DNA from: JAWXUU01 sp044426045
Lineage (GTDB): Bacteria > Bacillota > Clostridia > Christensenellales > CAMQZB01
Reading direction: 5' to 3'
Assembly (NCBI GenBank): GCA_044426045.1
Contig: JAWXUX010000011.1
Span: 1-64,000 of the forward strand
Length of the DNA stretch: 64,000 bases
Position 1 is the stretch's first letter, and every line of letters starts with the position of its first letter. The position numbers were made by a program, and so were the translations under genes. Of the stretch, positions 26,278-36,100 are shown piece after piece. The notes under the pieces are model-generated. The model had not been told where the DNA came from, ran no database searches, and saw nothing but the letters and a program-made list of their open reading frames with translations.

Positions 26278-27425
26278 TATTTATCTGATATTATAAATTT
26301 TTCGTATTCCAAGATTTCGCCAGTGATTTCTTTGTCGCAATATGCGCAATAGATTTTACCGTTTTCATCTGCGTGGAATTTTTCTTCGATTTCTTGTTCG
26401 AACTTTGTCACGCACTTTTCATTGTCGCATGAACATTTTGAATCCACCATTTTTCTGCCGTTGAAAACCGCGTTGCCGTTTGAGGCTTCGGGCATGAAAC
26501 CGCAATAGGCTGGAGTTTCAGAAAGCAGTTTTATAATGAGCGCTTTTCTCATGATTTTGCCATAAAACGCTTGACGGAAATATGACGAGCGAGGGTCGCT
26601 ATCCACATGTGCGGAAACTTCGTTCACTCGTGGGAGTGGGTGCAAAACGCACATTTTTTCTTTCGCGAGTTTCATGAGGGTTGTTGTGAGGATATAACTG
26701 CCCTCCACTTGCTGATATTGTTCGATATCGTCAAACCGTTCCTTTTGAATTCTTGTCATATACAAAACATCAAGGGTTGGAAGTGCTTTTTCGAGGTTGC
26801 GTGTTTCAGAAAAATCAATACCGCTTGCCGTGATTTCGCTTTTGATATTTGTTGGCATTTTGAGCTCGCTTGGAGAAATGAACACCATTTTAACGTTTTT
26901 GTGACGTTCAAGTGCGGAAACAAGTGAATGCACTGTTCTTCCATATTTGAGATCACCGCAAAAACCAACGGTGATATTGTCAAGAGTGCCAAGCTCGCTT
27001 TTGATTGTGAAAAGGTCGGCAAGCGTTTGGGTTGGGTGGTGATGTCCGCCGTCGCCCGCGTTGATAACAGGGACGTGGCTTTCTTTTGCACCAACGATGC
27101 CCGCTCCCTCCTGAGGGTGTCGCATGGCGATGATATCGGCATAACACGACACAACTTTCACTGTGTCCCTTATGCTTTCTCCCTTTGCTGCCGAGCTGTT
27201 TGCTCCCGATTCAAAGCCAAGAACGTCCCCGCCAAGTTCAATCATGGCAGATTCAAAAGACAGTCTTGTTCTTGTTGATGGTTCAAAAAATAGCGACGCA
27301 AGTTTTTTGCCTTTGCAACAATTTGAATATTTACCTGGGTCACGCATGATTTCTGACGCGTGCTCCATGAGAGCGTCAAGTTCTTCAACTGTGAAATCTG
27401 TTATATCTGTTAGGTGCTTAATCAT
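26277..27425 (-). CDS. pyrB: Aspartate carbamoyltransferase with fused PyrI-type zinc domain
   Basis: The first 308 or so residues are a normal PyrB: FFEPSTRTRLSFESAM (carbamoyl phosphate site), SSAAKGES, NAGDGGHHHPTQTLADL, LHPLPRVNEVS. It makes carbamoyl aspartate in UMP synthesis. Beyond this lies an extra 75 residues with CDNEKC and, about 20 residues on, CAYC, the C-x4-C...C-x2-C zinc pattern that in PyrI contacts the catalytic trimer. The nucleotide-binding allosteric domain of PyrI is absent. So it looks like PyrB fused to only the zinc half of PyrI. It is the last gene of the pyr operon. Confidence 0.93.
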   Translation of the reverse strand: MIKHLTDITDFTVEELDALMEHASEIMRDPGKYSNCCKGKKLASLFFEPSTRTRLSFESAMIELGGDVLGFESGANSSAAKGESIRDTVKVVSCYADIIAMRHPQEGAGIVGAKESHVPVINAGDGGHHHPTQTLADLFTIKSELGTLDNITVGFCGDLKYGRTVHSLVSALERHKNVKMVFISPSELKMPTNIKSEITASGIDFSETRNLEKALPTLDVLYMTRIQKERFDDIEQYQQVEGSYILTTTLMKLAKEKMCVLHPLPRVNEVSAHVDSDPRSSYFRQAFYGKIMRKALIIKLLSETPAYCGFMPEASNGNAVFNGRKMVDSKCSCDNEKCVTKFEQEIEEKFHADENGKIYCAYCDKEITGEILEYEKFIISDK

Positions 27426-27465
27426 TGCGATTTTCTCCCTTTTTGTTTACTTTGTTTCGTTTACT

Positions 27466-28098
27466 TTATAGATTTTGCCAGCTTGGGTCGCTTGGATTAG
27501 CGCGGAAAGTTAGAAGCATTTCTGCTTGCTTTTCTGTTATGTAGCCTTCTTGAACCGCAACGCCCGCAAGAGCATCAAGGTTTGAAAGGCTGATGTTTTT
27601 CACGTTGGCAGCGGCGAGTCTTTCCACGCCTTTTTTCATGCCGTATGTGAAGATTGAAACGATGCCTAGAACTTCGGCGCCCGCTTCTTTCAAAACTTCA
27701 ACAACTTCGATAACGCTTCCGCCCGTTGAGATGAGGTCTTCAACAACAACGACTTTTTGACCTTTTTCAAGTTTGCCTTCGATTTGGTTTTGTCTGCCAT
27801 GGTCTTTATTGCCACTTCTGACATAACCCATTGGAAGTCCCATCATGTGGGCTGTGATACCCGCGTGGGCAATGCCCGCTGTTGATGTGCCCATCAAAAC
27901 TTCCGCTTCTGGATAGTTTTGTTCAATCAATGTTTTTAGTCCCGTTTCAACGTTTGTTCTCACATCTACGTCAGAAAGTGTGAGGCGGTTGTCGCAATAG
28001 ATTGGGCTTTTGATTCCGCTTGCCCATGTGAATGGGTCTGCTGGGCTCAAAAATACTGCTTTTATTTTCAAAAGGTCTTTTGCAATTGTTTTTTCCAT
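27466..28098 (-). CDS. pyrE: Orotate phosphoribosyltransferase
   Basis: PyrE joins orotate and PRPP to give OMP. The 210-residue protein shows SGIKSPIYCDNR, the flexible-loop region YVRSGNKDHGRQNQIEG and the PRPP-binding motif VVVVEDLISTGGS. I chose ATG 28098, preceded by AAGGAGATAACG. A 14-bp tandem repeat (27445-27467) spans its stop codon. Confidence 0.96.
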   Translation of the reverse strand: MEKTIAKDLLKIKAVFLSPADPFTWASGIKSPIYCDNRLTLSDVDVRTNVETGLKTLIEQNYPEAEVLMGTSTAGIAHAGITAHMMGLPMGYVRSGNKDHGRQNQIEGKLEKGQKVVVVEDLISTGGSVIEVVEVLKEAGAEVLGIVSIFTYGMKKGVERLAAANVKNISLSNLDALAGVAVQEGYITEKQAEMLLTFRANPSDPSWQNL

Positions 28099-28182
28099 CG
28101 TTATCTCCTTGGTTTTCATTTCGTTTACTTTTTTATTATTTCTCGTTCGCTTTTCGATTGCTTTTCGATTGCTTTTTATTTT

Positions 28183-28200
28183 TTATTCGCCTTATTCGCC
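28183..28200. repeat. 9-bp direct duplication spanning the pyrF stop
   Basis: TTATTCGCC occurs twice back to back; the second copy includes the pyrF stop triplet (28192-28194). A further imperfect repeat of about 11 bp (GCTTTTCGATT) lies at 28149-28172. Confidence 0.8.
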
Positions 28201-28893
28201 GATAAATTCAGCGCACGCTTGTTTATATGCTGCAACTGGGTCGGCGGCGGCTGTTATTGGGCGACCCACCACGATATAATCGCTTGTGAGTGCTTTTGCA
28301 TCGGCTGGCGTTGTAACTCTTATTTGGTCACCTTTGTCCCCGCCTGCAAATCTGATACCTGGAGTTATTGTGAGGAAATCGTCGCCGAGTTTTTCATGAA
28401 CGCTTTTTGATTCAAGTGGTGAGCAAACAATGCCGTCAAGTCCCGCGATTTTTGCGTTTTTTGCGTAGTGCGCCACTGTGTTTTCAAGTGTTTCGTTTAT
28501 CAAAAGGTCGGATTTCATTCTTTCTTCTGATGTGCTTGTGAGTTGAGTCACTGCAATCAAAATTGGGCGAGTGCCGTCGGGTTTTGTTAGCCCTTCAAGC
28601 GCCGCTTTCATCATTTCAACAGTGCCTGATGCGTGAAGGTTTGTCATGTCCACATCAAGGTTTGAAAGCACTTTCATTGCTGATTTAACAGTGTTTGGGA
28701 TATCGTGAAGTTTAAGGTCTAGGAAAATTTTGTGACCCATTGCCTTGATATCTCTTACGATTTGTGGACCTTCAGCATAAAAAAGTTCCATGCCGATTTT
28801 CACAAACGGTTTTTCGTTTTCGAATTTATCCAAAAAATTTAGTGTCGCTTCCTTTGATGGAAAGTCGCATGCTATTATTACATCTTTAGCCAT
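28192..28893 (-). CDS. pyrF: Orotidine 5'-phosphate decarboxylase
   Basis: PyrF decarboxylates OMP to UMP. 233 residues with the catalytic cluster FLDLKLHDIPNTV (K-x-D-I-P-N-T), DMTNLHASGTVEMM, and the phosphate loop TPGIRFAGGDKGDQIRV plus YIVVGRPIT. It overlaps the pyrD stop by eight bases and has GGAG upstream. This is the PyrF type 1 form. Confidence 0.96.
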   Translation of the reverse strand: MAKDVIIACDFPSKEATLNFLDKFENEKPFVKIGMELFYAEGPQIVRDIKAMGHKIFLDLKLHDIPNTVKSAMKVLSNLDVDMTNLHASGTVEMMKAALEGLTKPDGTRPILIAVTQLTSTSEERMKSDLLINETLENTVAHYAKNAKIAGLDGIVCSPLESKSVHEKLGDDFLTITPGIRFAGGDKGDQIRVTTPADAKALTSDYIVVGRPITAAADPVAAYKQACAEFIGE

Positions 28894-29803
28894 TATGTGC
28901 TCCTCCGATTATATCTTTTAGGTTTGTTATATTATATTTTTCGCAAACTTTTGGCAAGTTTTTGATTATTTCTTTAGAGGCAAATGGATTCACGAGATTT
29001 TCCGCACCAATTTGCACCGCACTTGCACCTGCAAGCATCATTTCGATCACGTCTTCCGCCGTTGCAACACCGCCCATTCCGATGATTGGGATGTTCACCG
29101 CTTCAAACACTTGATACACCATGCGAACGGCAACGGGCATGATTGCCCTTCCCGAAAAACCGCCCATTTTATTTGCTATCACGGGTTTTCTTGTTTTGAT
29201 ATCAATTTTCATGCCGAGAAGGGTGTTTATCATTGAGATGCCATCGGCTCCCCCATTTTCGCACGCTTTTGCAATTTCCACGATATCTGTCACGTTTGGT
29301 GAAAGTTTAACATAAAGTGGCTTTGTTGTTGCATCTTTCACGGCTTTTGTGATGTCGTGTGCACATTCTGGCGACGTGCCAAAGCTCATACCGCCGTTGT
29401 GGACGTTTGGGCATGAGATGTTGAGTTCAAGTATTGCAATATCTGGGCATGCGTCGAATTTTTTTGCAACTTCGACATATTCTTCTGTTGAAAATCCGCA
29501 GATATTTGCGATTGATTTTTTTGAGAAAACCTCTTTGAGTTTTGGGATTTCCTTTGAGATAACCGCATCCACCCCTGGGTTTTGAAGTCCCACAGAGTTT
29601 ATCATCGACTCACGGCATTCCGCAATTCTTGGGGTTGGATTTCCAAATCTTGCTTCCGCCGTTGTGCCTTTCAAAGATATGCTTCCAAGGATGTTGATGT
29701 CGTACCAATTTGCGTATTCATAGCCAAAACCGAAGGTTCCGCTTGCGGGGATGATTGGGTTTTCAAGTTCCCACCCCGACAAATTCACTTTCAAATTTAC
29801 CAC
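28886..29803 (-). CDS. pyrD: Dihydroorotate dehydrogenase, catalytic subunit (class 1B)
   Basis: Oxidises dihydroorotate to orotate using FMN; class 1B enzymes pass electrons to NAD through PyrK. The 305-residue protein shows NPIIPASGTFGFGYEY, VGLQNPGVDAVI, NISCPNVHNGG (with the active Cys region), VKLSPNVTDI and IGMGGVATAEDVIEMMLAGASAVQIG. The start is GTG at 29803 with GGAGG seven bases upstream, overlapping the pyrK stop. Confidence 0.96.
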   Translation of the reverse strand: MVNLKVNLSGWELENPIIPASGTFGFGYEYANWYDINILGSISLKGTTAEARFGNPTPRIAECRESMINSVGLQNPGVDAVISKEIPKLKEVFSKKSIANICGFSTEEYVEVAKKFDACPDIAILELNISCPNVHNGGMSFGTSPECAHDITKAVKDATTKPLYVKLSPNVTDIVEIAKACENGGADGISMINTLLGMKIDIKTRKPVIANKMGGFSGRAIMPVAVRMVYQVFEAVNIPIIGMGGVATAEDVIEMMLAGASAVQIGAENLVNPFASKEIIKNLPKVCEKYNITNLKDIIGGAHNG

Positions 29804-30537
29804 AGGATTTCCTCCTTTTCAAGCACTGGACCTTCAACGCAAATGCGTTTGTTTCCATATATCGTTTTGCAACTGCAACCCATGCAACCGCCAAAACCGC
29901 AACCCATTCTTTCTTCAAAAGAAAGCTGTCCGCTTGTTTTTGCCACGCTGAAAATCGCTTTCAGCATAGCTTCTGGCCCGCATGTGAAAAAATATGAATA
30001 TGGGATATCCATTGCATTTGTCACAAACCCTTTTGTGCCACAGCTTCCGTCAACTGTTGTGACGGCAACGCTCGCACCGATTTTTTCAAACTGCTCGCGA
30101 TAGAAAACTTCACCTTCCGAGCCAAAGCCCAAGATAACTGAAACTTTCTTGCCTTCGGAAATCAATCTTTTTGCAAGGTTGAACATTGGCGGAACGCCAA
30201 CGCCACCGCCGATAAGAAGTGGAGTGTCCCCCGATTTTGAAGTGTCGAAACCGTTGCCAAGACCAACTAGCAAATCTAGCGTTTCGCCAGCCGTCATTTG
30301 CGACATTTGGTCGGTGCCACCGCCAACAACTTTATATATCAAAGTGAGCTTTCCATCTTCCTTTCCATCTTTATAGTCACAAATGGAGATTGGACGGCGC
30401 AAAAACTTGCCGTCAAGTTTGATATTGACAAACTGCCCTGAGGCTTTCACCTCGCTTGTGTCGCCACAAAGTTGCATTTCAAACACGTCTTTTGCTATTT
30501 TTTGATTGCTTTTTATTGTGAAAATTGCTTTGTTCAT
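29797..30537 (-). CDS. pyrK: Dihydroorotate dehydrogenase electron transfer subunit
   Basis: PyrK carries FAD and a [2Fe-2S] cluster and couples PyrD to NAD+. 246 residues: FAD-binding LRRPISICDY, NAD-binding LLIGGGVGVPPMFNLAKRL, and the cluster motif CGFGGCMGCSCKT near the C-terminus, followed by a last cysteine in RICVEGPV. It lies between carB and pyrD in the order usual for Bacillota. Confidence 0.96.
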   Translation of the reverse strand: MNKAIFTIKSNQKIAKDVFEMQLCGDTSEVKASGQFVNIKLDGKFLRRPISICDYKDGKEDGKLTLIYKVVGGGTDQMSQMTAGETLDLLVGLGNGFDTSKSGDTPLLIGGGVGVPPMFNLAKRLISEGKKVSVILGFGSEGEVFYREQFEKIGASVAVTTVDGSCGTKGFVTNAMDIPYSYFFTCGPEAMLKAIFSVAKTSGQLSFEERMGCGFGGCMGCSCKTIYGNKRICVEGPVLEKEEILW

Positions 30538-30544
30538 ATTTTTC

Positions 30545-33500
30545 CTATTGTCTTTCTGCGTCTATTCTTGAAACTGTTAGCGTGATATCTTCAAGCACTT
30601 CGAGCAGTACTTTCACTGTGTCAAGTGATGTGAACATTGTCACGTTGTTATCAACGGCACATCTTCTGATGATATAGCCATCGGTTTGTTCCATTGACGA
30701 GTTGATATCTCTTGTGCTGATAACGTAGTTCACATATCCTTTTCTTATGCTTTCAAGGATATCTTCACTGCCTTCAGAAAGTTTCTTTTTCGCTCTTGTT
30801 CTCACGTTGTGGGCTTTCAACATATCAGCAGTGCCTTTTGTTGCTTCGATATTGAAACCTAGGTCATAAAACCTTTTCACGAGTGGGAGTGCTTCTTCTT
30901 TATCTTCATCCGCGATTGAAACAAAGATTGTGCCGTAGTTTGCAACGTTCATTCCGCTTGCCCAAAGTGCCTTATACATAGCGCGTGGGAATGTTTTGTC
31001 GTATCCAATCGCCTCGCCCGTTGATTTCATTTCTGGTGAGAGATAGGCATCAAGTCCTGCGATTTTAGAAAAAGAGAACGCAGGGGCTTTCACGTACCAC
31101 CATTTTCTTTCTGGTGGGTAGATTTCTGTTATGCCTTGGTCTTTTAGGCTTTTTCCAAGAATAACTCTTGTGCCGATATCTGCAAGGCTGTAGCCCGTTG
31201 ATTTAGAGATGAATGGAACCGATCTACTAGAGCGTGGGTTAACTTCGATAACAAAGACGTTTTCTTGTTTATCCACGATGAATTGGATGTTATACAGTCC
31301 GATTATGCCAATTCCTAGGCCGAGTTTTTTAGTGTATTCAAGGATAGTTTCTTTCACTTTATCTGAAACGCTGAATGTTGGATAAACACTGATACTGTCG
31401 CCCGAGTGGATACCTGTTCTTTCAACAAGTTCCATAATGCCCGGAACAAAAACGTCCACGCCGTCGCACACTGCATCAATTTCAAGTTCCTTGCCTTGAA
31501 CATATTTATCAACCAAAACTGGTTGTTTTTCGTCAACTTGAACGGCTGTTTTCAAATAGTATTCAAGCGATTCGTCGCTGTTAACAATTTGCATTGCACG
31601 CCCGCCAAGAACATAGCTTGGACGAACAAGAACTGGATATCCAATTTCGTTTGCAACTTTCAAGCCGTCAGGGATGTTTGTTACAGCCCCGCCCTTTGGT
31701 TCTGGAATTTGAAGTTCGTTCATCACTTTTTCAAACACTTCGCGGTTTTCCGCCCTTTCGATAGCTTCAACGCCCGTGCCGATGATTTTCACGCCACGTT
31801 CGGCAAGTTTTCCCGCAAGGTTGATTGCTGTTTGACCGCCAAGGGACGCGATAACGCCATCTGGTTTTTCAAGCTGAATAATTTCCATTGCGTTTTCCAC
31901 TGTTAGCGGTTCAAAATAGAGTTTATCACTTGATGTGTAGTCGGTTGAAACTGTTTCTGGGTTGTTGTTTATGATGATTGCTTCATAGCCACTTTCACGG
32001 ATTGTCATGATTGCGTGAACTGTTGAATAGTCGAATTCCACGCCTTGACCAATACGGATTGGACCTGAGCCAAGCACGATGATTTTCTTTTTATCTGTCA
32101 CGATTGATTCGTTTTCATCTTCAAAAGTGCTGTAGAAATACGGCACGTAGCTTTCGAATTCCGATGAACATGTGTCAATCATTTTATATACTGGAGAGAT
32201 TTTATTGAGTTTTCTGATATCGTAGATTTCAGCTTCGTCCATATCCCAAACTTTCGAGATATAGCTATCGGCAAAGCCCATATATTTGGCACGTTTCAAG
32301 ATTTCGATATCATCAGGATTTGCTTTCAATTCCTTTTCGCAATCGATGATGTTTTTGAACATATTGAGGAAAAGTTTGTCGATTTTTGTCACGTTTGCGA
32401 TATCATAAATTTCAACGTCACGGCGAAGTAGTTCGCCGATTGCAAAAATTCTGTCGTCGGTGCCGTCTTTGATATAAGAAAGCATGTCGCCCGTTTCCCA
32501 ACCGATGAATTTTTTGATTTGAAGGTGGTCGGTGCCGATTTCAAGGGATCTGATTGCTTTTAGCAAGCTTTCCTCCATTGTTCTGCCAACGCCCATAACT
32601 TCGCCTGTTGCTTTCATTTGTGTTGAAAGTTTGTTTGAGGCTGAGTTGAATTTATCAAATGGGAATCTCGCGATTTTTGTTACCACATAGTCAAGCGCTG
32701 GTTCAAATGATGCTGGTGTGTTTGCAATTTGGATTTCGTCAAGCGTCATGCCAACGGCGATTTTTGCTGAAACGCGCGCGATTGGGTAGCCTGTTGCTTT
32801 ACTTGCAAGGGCTGATGAACGGCTTACACGCGGGTTAACTTCGATGATGAAATAATCAAACGAATGTGGGTCAAGGGCAAATTGCACGTTGCAACCGCCT
32901 TCGATTTTAAGCTCGCGAATAATTCTGAGAGCTGAGTTTCTGAGCATGTGATATTCTTTATTTGAAAGGGTTTGAGATGGTGAAACAACCACAGAATCGC
33001 CCGTGTGAACCCCAACAGGGTCGATATTTTCCATGTTACAAATCGCAATCGCTGTGTCATTTTTGTCGCGGATTACTTCGTATTCAATTTCCTTATAGCC
33101 TTTGATACTTTTTTCAACCAAAACTTCTGTCACTGGTGAAAGTTTCAATGCATTTTTAATAAGCGGAATAAGTTCGGCTTCGTCATCGGCAAAACCACCG
33201 CCCGTTCCCCCAAGGGTGAAGGCTGGTCTCAAAACGACAGGATAGCCTATTCTTTGCGCAATTTCAATACCATCTTCAACCGTTTTTGCGATATCTGAAA
33301 CCAAAACTGGCTCGCCGAGGTCGATACACAAGTTTTTGAAAAGATCTCTATCTTCTGCCCTATCGATACTGTCGATTGTTGTGCCAAGGATTTCAACGTT
33401 ACATTCGTCAAGCACGCCTTTTTTCGCAAGTTGCATTGCAAGGTTCAAGCCTGTTTGTCCGCCTATTCCCGGGATGATTGCATCTGGACGTTCGTGGCGG

Positions 33501-33733
33501 ATGATTTTTGCAACCGCTTCGAGAGTTAGTGGCTCCATATAAACTTTGTGGGCGATTGATGTGTCTGTCATGATTGTTGCAGGGTTTGAATTCACAAGCA
33601 CAACTTCATAGCCTTCTTCTTTGAGTGCAAGGCACGCTTGCGTTCCCGCATAGTCAAATTCGGCGGCTTGTCCGATAACAATTGGACCTGAGCCGATAAC
33701 CAAAATTTTGTGTAGGTCAGTTCTTTTAGGCAT
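30545..33733 (-). CDS. carB: Carbamoyl-phosphate synthase large subunit
   Basis: Builds carbamoyl phosphate from bicarbonate, ammonia (from CarA) and two ATP. At 1062 residues it has two ATP-grasp halves, each opening with a GSGPI(V/R)IGQ stretch (about 13-21 and 555-565), plus FALDPHSFDYFIIEVNPRVSRSSALASKATGYPIA and its second-half counterpart, and a C-terminal MGS-type allosteric domain. It starts within the carA end and 8 bp before pyrK, in the single pyr operon, which has no separate arginine-specific copy in the window. Confidence 0.97.
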   Translation of the reverse strand: MPKRTDLHKILVIGSGPIVIGQAAEFDYAGTQACLALKEEGYEVVLVNSNPATIMTDTSIAHKVYMEPLTLEAVAKIIRHERPDAIIPGIGGQTGLNLAMQLAKKGVLDECNVEILGTTIDSIDRAEDRDLFKNLCIDLGEPVLVSDIAKTVEDGIEIAQRIGYPVVLRPAFTLGGTGGGFADDEAELIPLIKNALKLSPVTEVLVEKSIKGYKEIEYEVIRDKNDTAIAICNMENIDPVGVHTGDSVVVSPSQTLSNKEYHMLRNSALRIIRELKIEGGCNVQFALDPHSFDYFIIEVNPRVSRSSALASKATGYPIARVSAKIAVGMTLDEIQIANTPASFEPALDYVVTKIARFPFDKFNSASNKLSTQMKATGEVMGVGRTMEESLLKAIRSLEIGTDHLQIKKFIGWETGDMLSYIKDGTDDRIFAIGELLRRDVEIYDIANVTKIDKLFLNMFKNIIDCEKELKANPDDIEILKRAKYMGFADSYISKVWDMDEAEIYDIRKLNKISPVYKMIDTCSSEFESYVPYFYSTFEDENESIVTDKKKIIVLGSGPIRIGQGVEFDYSTVHAIMTIRESGYEAIIINNNPETVSTDYTSSDKLYFEPLTVENAMEIIQLEKPDGVIASLGGQTAINLAGKLAERGVKIIGTGVEAIERAENREVFEKVMNELQIPEPKGGAVTNIPDGLKVANEIGYPVLVRPSYVLGGRAMQIVNSDESLEYYLKTAVQVDEKQPVLVDKYVQGKELEIDAVCDGVDVFVPGIMELVERTGIHSGDSISVYPTFSVSDKVKETILEYTKKLGLGIGIIGLYNIQFIVDKQENVFVIEVNPRSSRSVPFISKSTGYSLADIGTRVILGKSLKDQGITEIYPPERKWWYVKAPAFSFSKIAGLDAYLSPEMKSTGEAIGYDKTFPRAMYKALWASGMNVANYGTIFVSIADEDKEEALPLVKRFYDLGFNIEATKGTADMLKAHNVRTRAKKKLSEGSEDILESIRKGYVNYVISTRDINSSMEQTDGYIIRRCAVDNNVTMFTSLDTVKVLLEVLEDITLTVSRIDAERQ

Positions 33734-34820
33734 TTTTATCTTCCTCCATCATCTTAACAAACTCGTCGAACAAATAGCCACTGTCTTCAGGGCCTGGGGC
33801 TGATTCTGGGTGATATTGAACAGAGAAAACTTTATCTTCCATGCAAGACACACCCTCGATTGTGTTATCAAGAACGTTTATATGAGTAACTTTTAGTCTA
33901 GTGTTTTTGATTGAATCGTCGCAAACTGCATAGCTGTGGTTTTGTGACGTGATTTCAAGTTTGCCCGTTGCAAGGCTTTTCACAGGGTGGTTACCACCGC
34001 GGTGACCAAACTTGAGTTTATATGTTTTTGCGCCATAAGCAAGGGAAATCAGTTGGTGACCAAGGCAAATGCCAAAGATTGGTTTTTCGCCGATGAGTGA
34101 CTTCACAACTTCTGTTGTAGCTTCAACGCTTTCTGGGTTGCCAGGGCCGTTTGAAAGGAAAATGCCGTCTGGTTTCAAAGCGAGGATTTCTTCTTTAGTG
34201 ACGTTATATGGCACAACTGTCACGTTGCAACCACGCTTATTTAGACTTCTCACGATGTTGAGTTTTATTCCGCAGTCGATTGCGACAACTTCAAGTTTTG
34301 CATGCGCTGTTCTTGCAAACCATTTCTTTTTTGAGCTAACACGCGAAACTTCGTCCCCTGGGAGTGATTTTGTTTTCAAAATTTCAAGGCATGTCTCCAT
34401 TGGCGTTTCAAAATCTGTCATATATGCTTTCATTGAGCCTTTGTCGCGAATGTGGCGAGTGAGTTTTCTTGTGTCCACGCCATACATTGCTGGGATGTTA
34501 TATTCTTCCAAGACTTCCGCAAGTGGTTTTGTCGCGCGATAGTTGCTTGGTTGAGGAGTGTATTCTTTCACAACAAATCCGCCAAGTGTTGGGTATTGCG
34601 TTTCATAGTCCTCGTCGCAAATGCCGTAGTTTCCGATGATTGGATATGTCATCACAACTGTTTGATCGGTATATGATGGGTCGGATAAAATTTCTTGATA
34701 TCCTACCATTGATGTGTTGAAAACGAGTTCGGTGAGTGAATCTCTTTTCACCCCAAAGTTGTAGCCAAAATATACACTGCCGTCTTCAAGAACTAGTTTT
34801 CTTGTGAATTTGCTTTCCAT
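33726..34820 (-). CDS. carA: Carbamoyl-phosphate synthase small subunit
   Basis: A glutaminase that feeds ammonia to CarB. 364 residues: N-terminal CarA-specific domain (LVLEDGSVYFGYNFG) and a class I amidotransferase domain with LSNGPGNPES, the nucleophile elbow FGICLGHQL and the catalytic His-Glu in YHPESAPGP. I chose ATG 34820 because GGAGG lies six bases before it; the extended frame overlaps pyrC further. The pyrC stop falls inside this gene. Confidence 0.96.
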   Translation of the reverse strand: MESKFTRKLVLEDGSVYFGYNFGVKRDSLTELVFNTSMVGYQEILSDPSYTDQTVVMTYPIIGNYGICDEDYETQYPTLGGFVVKEYTPQPSNYRATKPLAEVLEEYNIPAMYGVDTRKLTRHIRDKGSMKAYMTDFETPMETCLEILKTKSLPGDEVSRVSSKKKWFARTAHAKLEVVAIDCGIKLNIVRSLNKRGCNVTVVPYNVTKEEILALKPDGIFLSNGPGNPESVEATTEVVKSLIGEKPIFGICLGHQLISLAYGAKTYKLKFGHRGGNHPVKSLATGKLEITSQNHSYAVCDDSIKNTRLKVTHINVLDNTIEGVSCMEDKVFSVQYHPESAPGPEDSGYLFDEFVKMMEEDKNA

Positions 34821-36022
34821 GTGTTTCCTCCGTTTACTGTCTTTATGCATTTAGCATACACTTTCTTTCCAAGAAATGGCGAGTTTTTGCCTTTTGAAAG
34901 GAAGTTTTCTGCTTTTATTTCGTAGTTAGCGTTCAAATCAAAAACTGTGTAGTTTTCTTCGAACTTTTGGTTTATTCCAAAGCGTTTTGCTGGGTTTGTT
35001 GTTAGTAGCTCGGAAAGTTTTTCTAGTGAAAGAATTCCCGTTTTCACAAGGTGGGTATAAAGAAGCGGAAATGCTGTTTCTATTCCCACAATGCCCATGG
35101 CACTTTTGAGTAGGCCGCCCGCTTTTTCGCTTTCTGCGTGAGGTGCGTGGTCGGTTGCAATCATGTCGATTGTGCCGTCTTGCAAGCCTTTTATAAGGGC
35201 GATTTGGTCTTCTTTGCTTCTGAGTGGCGGATTCATTTTGAAGTTGCCTTCGTCTTTTAGGTCGGCTTCAGTGAGAACAAGATAGTGAGGCGCTGTTTCG
35301 CACGTCACATCAAGTCCCTCGGCTTTTGCCTTTCTTATCATCTCCACCCCTTCTTTTGTTGAAAGGTGGCACACGTGATATTTCACGCCAGTTTCGCGAA
35401 CTAGTTTCAGGTCGCGAGCGAGCATTCCGAATTCTGCTTCTGAGGGGATTGCTGGGATGTTGTGTTTTTTTGCATACTCGCCGTCGTGGATAACGCCGTT
35501 TTTCTTGATTTCGTCATCTTCGAGATGTTGGGCAAATATTCTGCCCGTTTTTGCAACTTCAATCATTGCCTTTCTTGTGACTTCTTGCGATTGCACGCCC
35601 TTGCCGTCATCTGAAAAGGCAACGCAATAGGGTGCTAGTTTTTTAAAATCAACAAGTTCTTTGCCGTTTTCACCTTTCGTGAGCGCGCCATATGGATAGA
35701 CCTCGCAAACTGCGTCAGAATTTATGATGTCAAGTTGAACTTGCAAGTTTTCCATGCTGTCTGGCACGGGGCTTACATTTGGCATAGAGCAAACTGCAGT
35801 GTAGCCACTTGAAAGTGCGGCAAGCGTGCCTGTTTTGATTGTTTCTTTATGAAAAAACCCCGGTTCACGAAGATGTACGTGTACATCAATAAAACCAGGG
35901 AAGATAACGATTTCGCTATCTTTATCTGAAATTTCCAAATCTGAAATAAACCCTTGCAAAGATGTTTCTTCGCAAGATTGGAGTTTTCCGTTTTTGATAA
36001 TTTGTATCAATTTATTATTCAT
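34793..36022 (-). CDS. pyrC: Dihydroorotase
   Basis: PyrC closes carbamoyl aspartate to dihydroorotate. 409 residues, class I type, with metal ligands in DVHVHLREPGF, a second-shell EDDEIKKNGVIHDGEYAKKHNIP, YHVCHLSTKEGV, and the final ligand in ATDHAPH. It is the first gene of the pyr operon, starting with GGAGGCAGA-ATG just after the leader terminator. Confidence 0.96.
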   Translation of the reverse strand: MNNKLIQIIKNGKLQSCEETSLQGFISDLEISDKDSEIVIFPGFIDVHVHLREPGFFHKETIKTGTLAALSSGYTAVCSMPNVSPVPDSMENLQVQLDIINSDAVCEVYPYGALTKGENGKELVDFKKLAPYCVAFSDDGKGVQSQEVTRKAMIEVAKTGRIFAQHLEDDEIKKNGVIHDGEYAKKHNIPAIPSEAEFGMLARDLKLVRETGVKYHVCHLSTKEGVEMIRKAKAEGLDVTCETAPHYLVLTEADLKDEGNFKMNPPLRSKEDQIALIKGLQDGTIDMIATDHAPHAESEKAGGLLKSAMGIVGIETAFPLLYTHLVKTGILSLEKLSELLTTNPAKRFGINQKFEENYTVFDLNANYEIKAENFLSKGKNSPFLGKKVYAKCIKTVNGGNTWKANSQEN

Positions 36023-36045
36023 TCTGCCTCCGCATACTTACCTAT

Positions 36046-36075
36046 AAAAAGAGCCCGTCAAAGATTTTGACAGGC
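36046..36075 (-). terminator. Candidate attenuator in the pyr leader
   Basis: On the minus strand a 10-bp stem (GCCTGTCAAA with TTTGACGGGC, loop of 3 nt) is followed by CTCTTTTT, an intrinsic terminator between the promoter and pyrC. It would need to be bypassed for operon expression. I found no clear PyrR binding-loop sequence. Confidence 0.75.
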
Positions 36076-36100
36076 GAAAATTTACATGCTAACAAATAGA

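Noticed and set aside
29582..30103. 173-residue plus-strand frame opposite pyrD/pyrK
   Set aside because: Shadow frame over genes with clear motifs.
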